The translations under genes were made by a program, and so were the position numbers. Shown one piece after another: positions 61,441 through 64,000 of a stretch of DNA of 64,000 nucleotides. The DNA comes from JAENWD01 sp963796915 (GTDB lineage: Bacteria; Acidobacteriota; Vicinamibacteria; Vicinamibacterales; JAENWD01): assembly GCA_963796915.1 (NCBI GenBank), contig CAWCNI010000004.1, forward strand, positions 1,178,001-1,242,000, written 5' to 3'. The number at the start of each line of letters is the position of its first letter. Position 1 is the stretch's first letter. The notes under the pieces were generated by a model. That model had not been told where the DNA came from and searched no databases. It saw only the letters and a list, made by a program, of their open reading frames with translations.

Positions 61441-61534
61441 CTGTGAAGCTTCTCGCGATCGGGCGCGGGTTGCGCCGCCCGGCGATCGTGCGGGCCGCGA
61501 TCCGATCCTCTCCGGTCCCAGGGCCACCCTCAAC

Positions 61535-63076
<1,542 letters not shown>

Positions 63077-63104
63077 CCATCGTCATTCGTCCATCGTCCA
63101 TCGC
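63077..63104 (+). repeat. Four tandem 7-mers (CCATCGT type)
   Basis: CCATCGT, CATTCGT, CCATCGT, CCATCGC lie head to tail between guaA and dnaE. No ribosome-binding site is visible there. Confidence 0.7.
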
Positions 63105-63112
63105 CAATTCGA

Positions 63113-64000
63113 ATGACTGATTTCGTCCACCTGCACCTGCACACCGAGTACTCGCTGCTGGACGGCGCGTGCCGGATCGACGAGCTGCTGGAGCAGGTCA
63201 ATCGGCTCGGCATGCCGGCGGTGTCGGTCACCGAGCACGGCAACATGTTCTCGGCGATCACGTTTCACGACCACGCGCGCGAACATGGCGTGAAGCCGAT
63301 TCTGGGCTGCGAGGTGTATGTCGCGCCGGGGAGCCGTCACGATCGCGGCGGCCCGGTGTCGGAAAACTACAACCACCTGGTCCTGCTGGCCGAGACGCGT
63401 GAGGGCTGGCACAACCTGATCAAACTCGTGTCTGCCGGATACACCGAGGGGTTCTATCGAAAGCCCCGGATCGACAAGGACCTGCTCTCGCGTTACGGGC
63501 GCGGACTCATCGGCCTGAGCAGCTGCCTGAAAGGCGAGATCCCGTCGGCCCTGACGGCGGACCAGACGGCACGCGCGCTGACGGCGGCGGGGACGTTCCG
63601 CGACCTGCTCGGGCCCGAGAACTTCTTCCTGGAGCTCCAGTGGCACGGGATTGAGGAGCAGAAGATCGTCAATCGTGGGCTGGCGCCGATTGCCCGCGAT
63701 CTCGGGCTGCCGCTGGTGGCGACCAACGACGTCCACTACCTGCAGCACGGCGACCACGTCCCGCACGACGTGCTGCTCTGCATCGGCACCGGCCGCAGTG
63801 TCCACGACAAGGACCGCCTGCGCTATCACGGCGATCAGTTCTACCTGAAGACCGGCGACGAGATGGTCCGGACCTTTGGCGGCGAGTTCCCCGACGCCAT
63901 CGCGAACACCGTGCGCATCGCCGAGCGGTGCGATGTCGACCTGAGTGGCGCCGAGAACCACCTGCCGAACTTCGCGGTCCCGGAGGGCACGACGCTCGAT
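63113..64000 (+). CDS. dnaE: DNA polymerase III alpha subunit, N-terminal part (runs off the window)
   Basis: The frame from ATG 63113 stays open for 296 codons to the window end. It starts MTDFVHLHLHTEYSLLDGACRI, the PHP domain with its metal-binding HLHTEYS..DG, followed by VTEHGNMF, GCEVYVAP, NYNHLVLLAETREGWHNLIKL, RGLIGLSSCLKGEIPSAL and ATNDVHYL, all conserved in DnaE1-type replicative polymerases. The catalytic palm is beyond the window. The spacing to guaA is 36 bp. Confidence 0.97.
   Translation, partial: MTDFVHLHLHTEYSLLDGACRIDELLEQVNRLGMPAVSVTEHGNMFSAITFHDHAREHGVKPILGCEVYVAPGSRHDRGGPVSENYNHLVLLAETREGWHNLIKLVSAGYTEGFYRKPRIDKDLLSRYGRGLIGLSSCLKGEIPSALTADQTARALTAAGTFRDLLGPENFFLELQWHGIEEQKIVNRGLAPIARDLGLPLVATNDVHYLQHGDHVPHDVLLCIGTGRSVHDKDRLRYHGDQFYLKTGDEMVRTFGGEFPDAIANTVRIAERCDVDLSGAENHLPNFAVPEGTTLD

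Noticed and set aside
61440..61534. Purine riboswitch in the guaA leader
   Set aside because: The leader folds a GC hairpin but lacks the conserved purine or guanidine aptamer residues I would expect.

Overview
The window is about 64 kb of high-GC bacterial DNA, densely coded on both strands. Several families point to Acidobacteriota, possibly a Vicinamibacteria-like lineage: a PadR regulator followed by a large MacB/FtsX-type ADOP permease, a second ADOP permease elsewhere, TonB-dependent receptors (one with a carboxypeptidase-like N-terminal domain), PEP-CTERM sorted proteins, and many secreted beta-propeller or sugar-acting enzymes. This assignment is inferred from gene content; no rRNA gene is present. 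I see no phage, integrase, transposase or CRISPR array.

Layout. 1-5.8 kb: a glycosyltransferase tail, tRNA-Pro(CGG) with a strong terminator, a gene-poor gap, then a tightly coupled run of five genes (small unknown protein, DyP-type peroxidase, His-rich unknown protein, outer-membrane channel, BASS-type transporter). 5.9-16 kb: an NAD-binding oxidoreductase, two TonB receptors, an MFS exporter, an ArsC-like phosphatase, and two PEP-CTERM proteins flanking the second receptor. 16.2-21.3 kb: a translationally coupled cassette of nucleotidyltransferase, HPr-kinase-like ATPase, APH-like kinase, GT1 glycosyltransferase and O-methyltransferase, which looks like a small-molecule or peptide modification cassette. 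21.4-26.8 kb: two very large secreted multidomain proteins facing away from each other across 22 bp. 26.9-38.9 kb: PadR plus ADOP permease with a palindromic operator, a lipoprotein, a B12-binding radical SAM enzyme, an RRM protein, a frameshifted ADOP permease, a lipase-maturation-factor-like membrane protein and a PQQ-type sugar dehydrogenase. 39-42 kb: GH27 alpha-galactosidase and a Tat-exported Gfo/Idh/MocA oxidoreductase. 42-64 kb: mostly housekeeping genes: HD hydrolase, acylphosphatase, apt, tRNA-Arg(CCT), a TPR membrane protein, mutS, tsaB (frameshifted), rimI, psd-pssA, a giant NtrY-like histidine kinase, an aminotransferase, a PQQ-repeat propeller, guaA and the start of dnaE.

Three genes carry reading-frame breaks (an ADOP permease, a peptidase-MA/WD40 protein, and tsaB with two). 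All four breaks shift the frame in the same direction, so assembly error and true decay both need considering. Many start codons lie only about 5-13 nt downstream of a good -10 element, which suggests widespread leaderless transcription. The strongest candidates for something undescribed are the five-gene modification cassette (16.2-21.3 kb) and the DyP peroxidase operon (1.0-5.8 kb).
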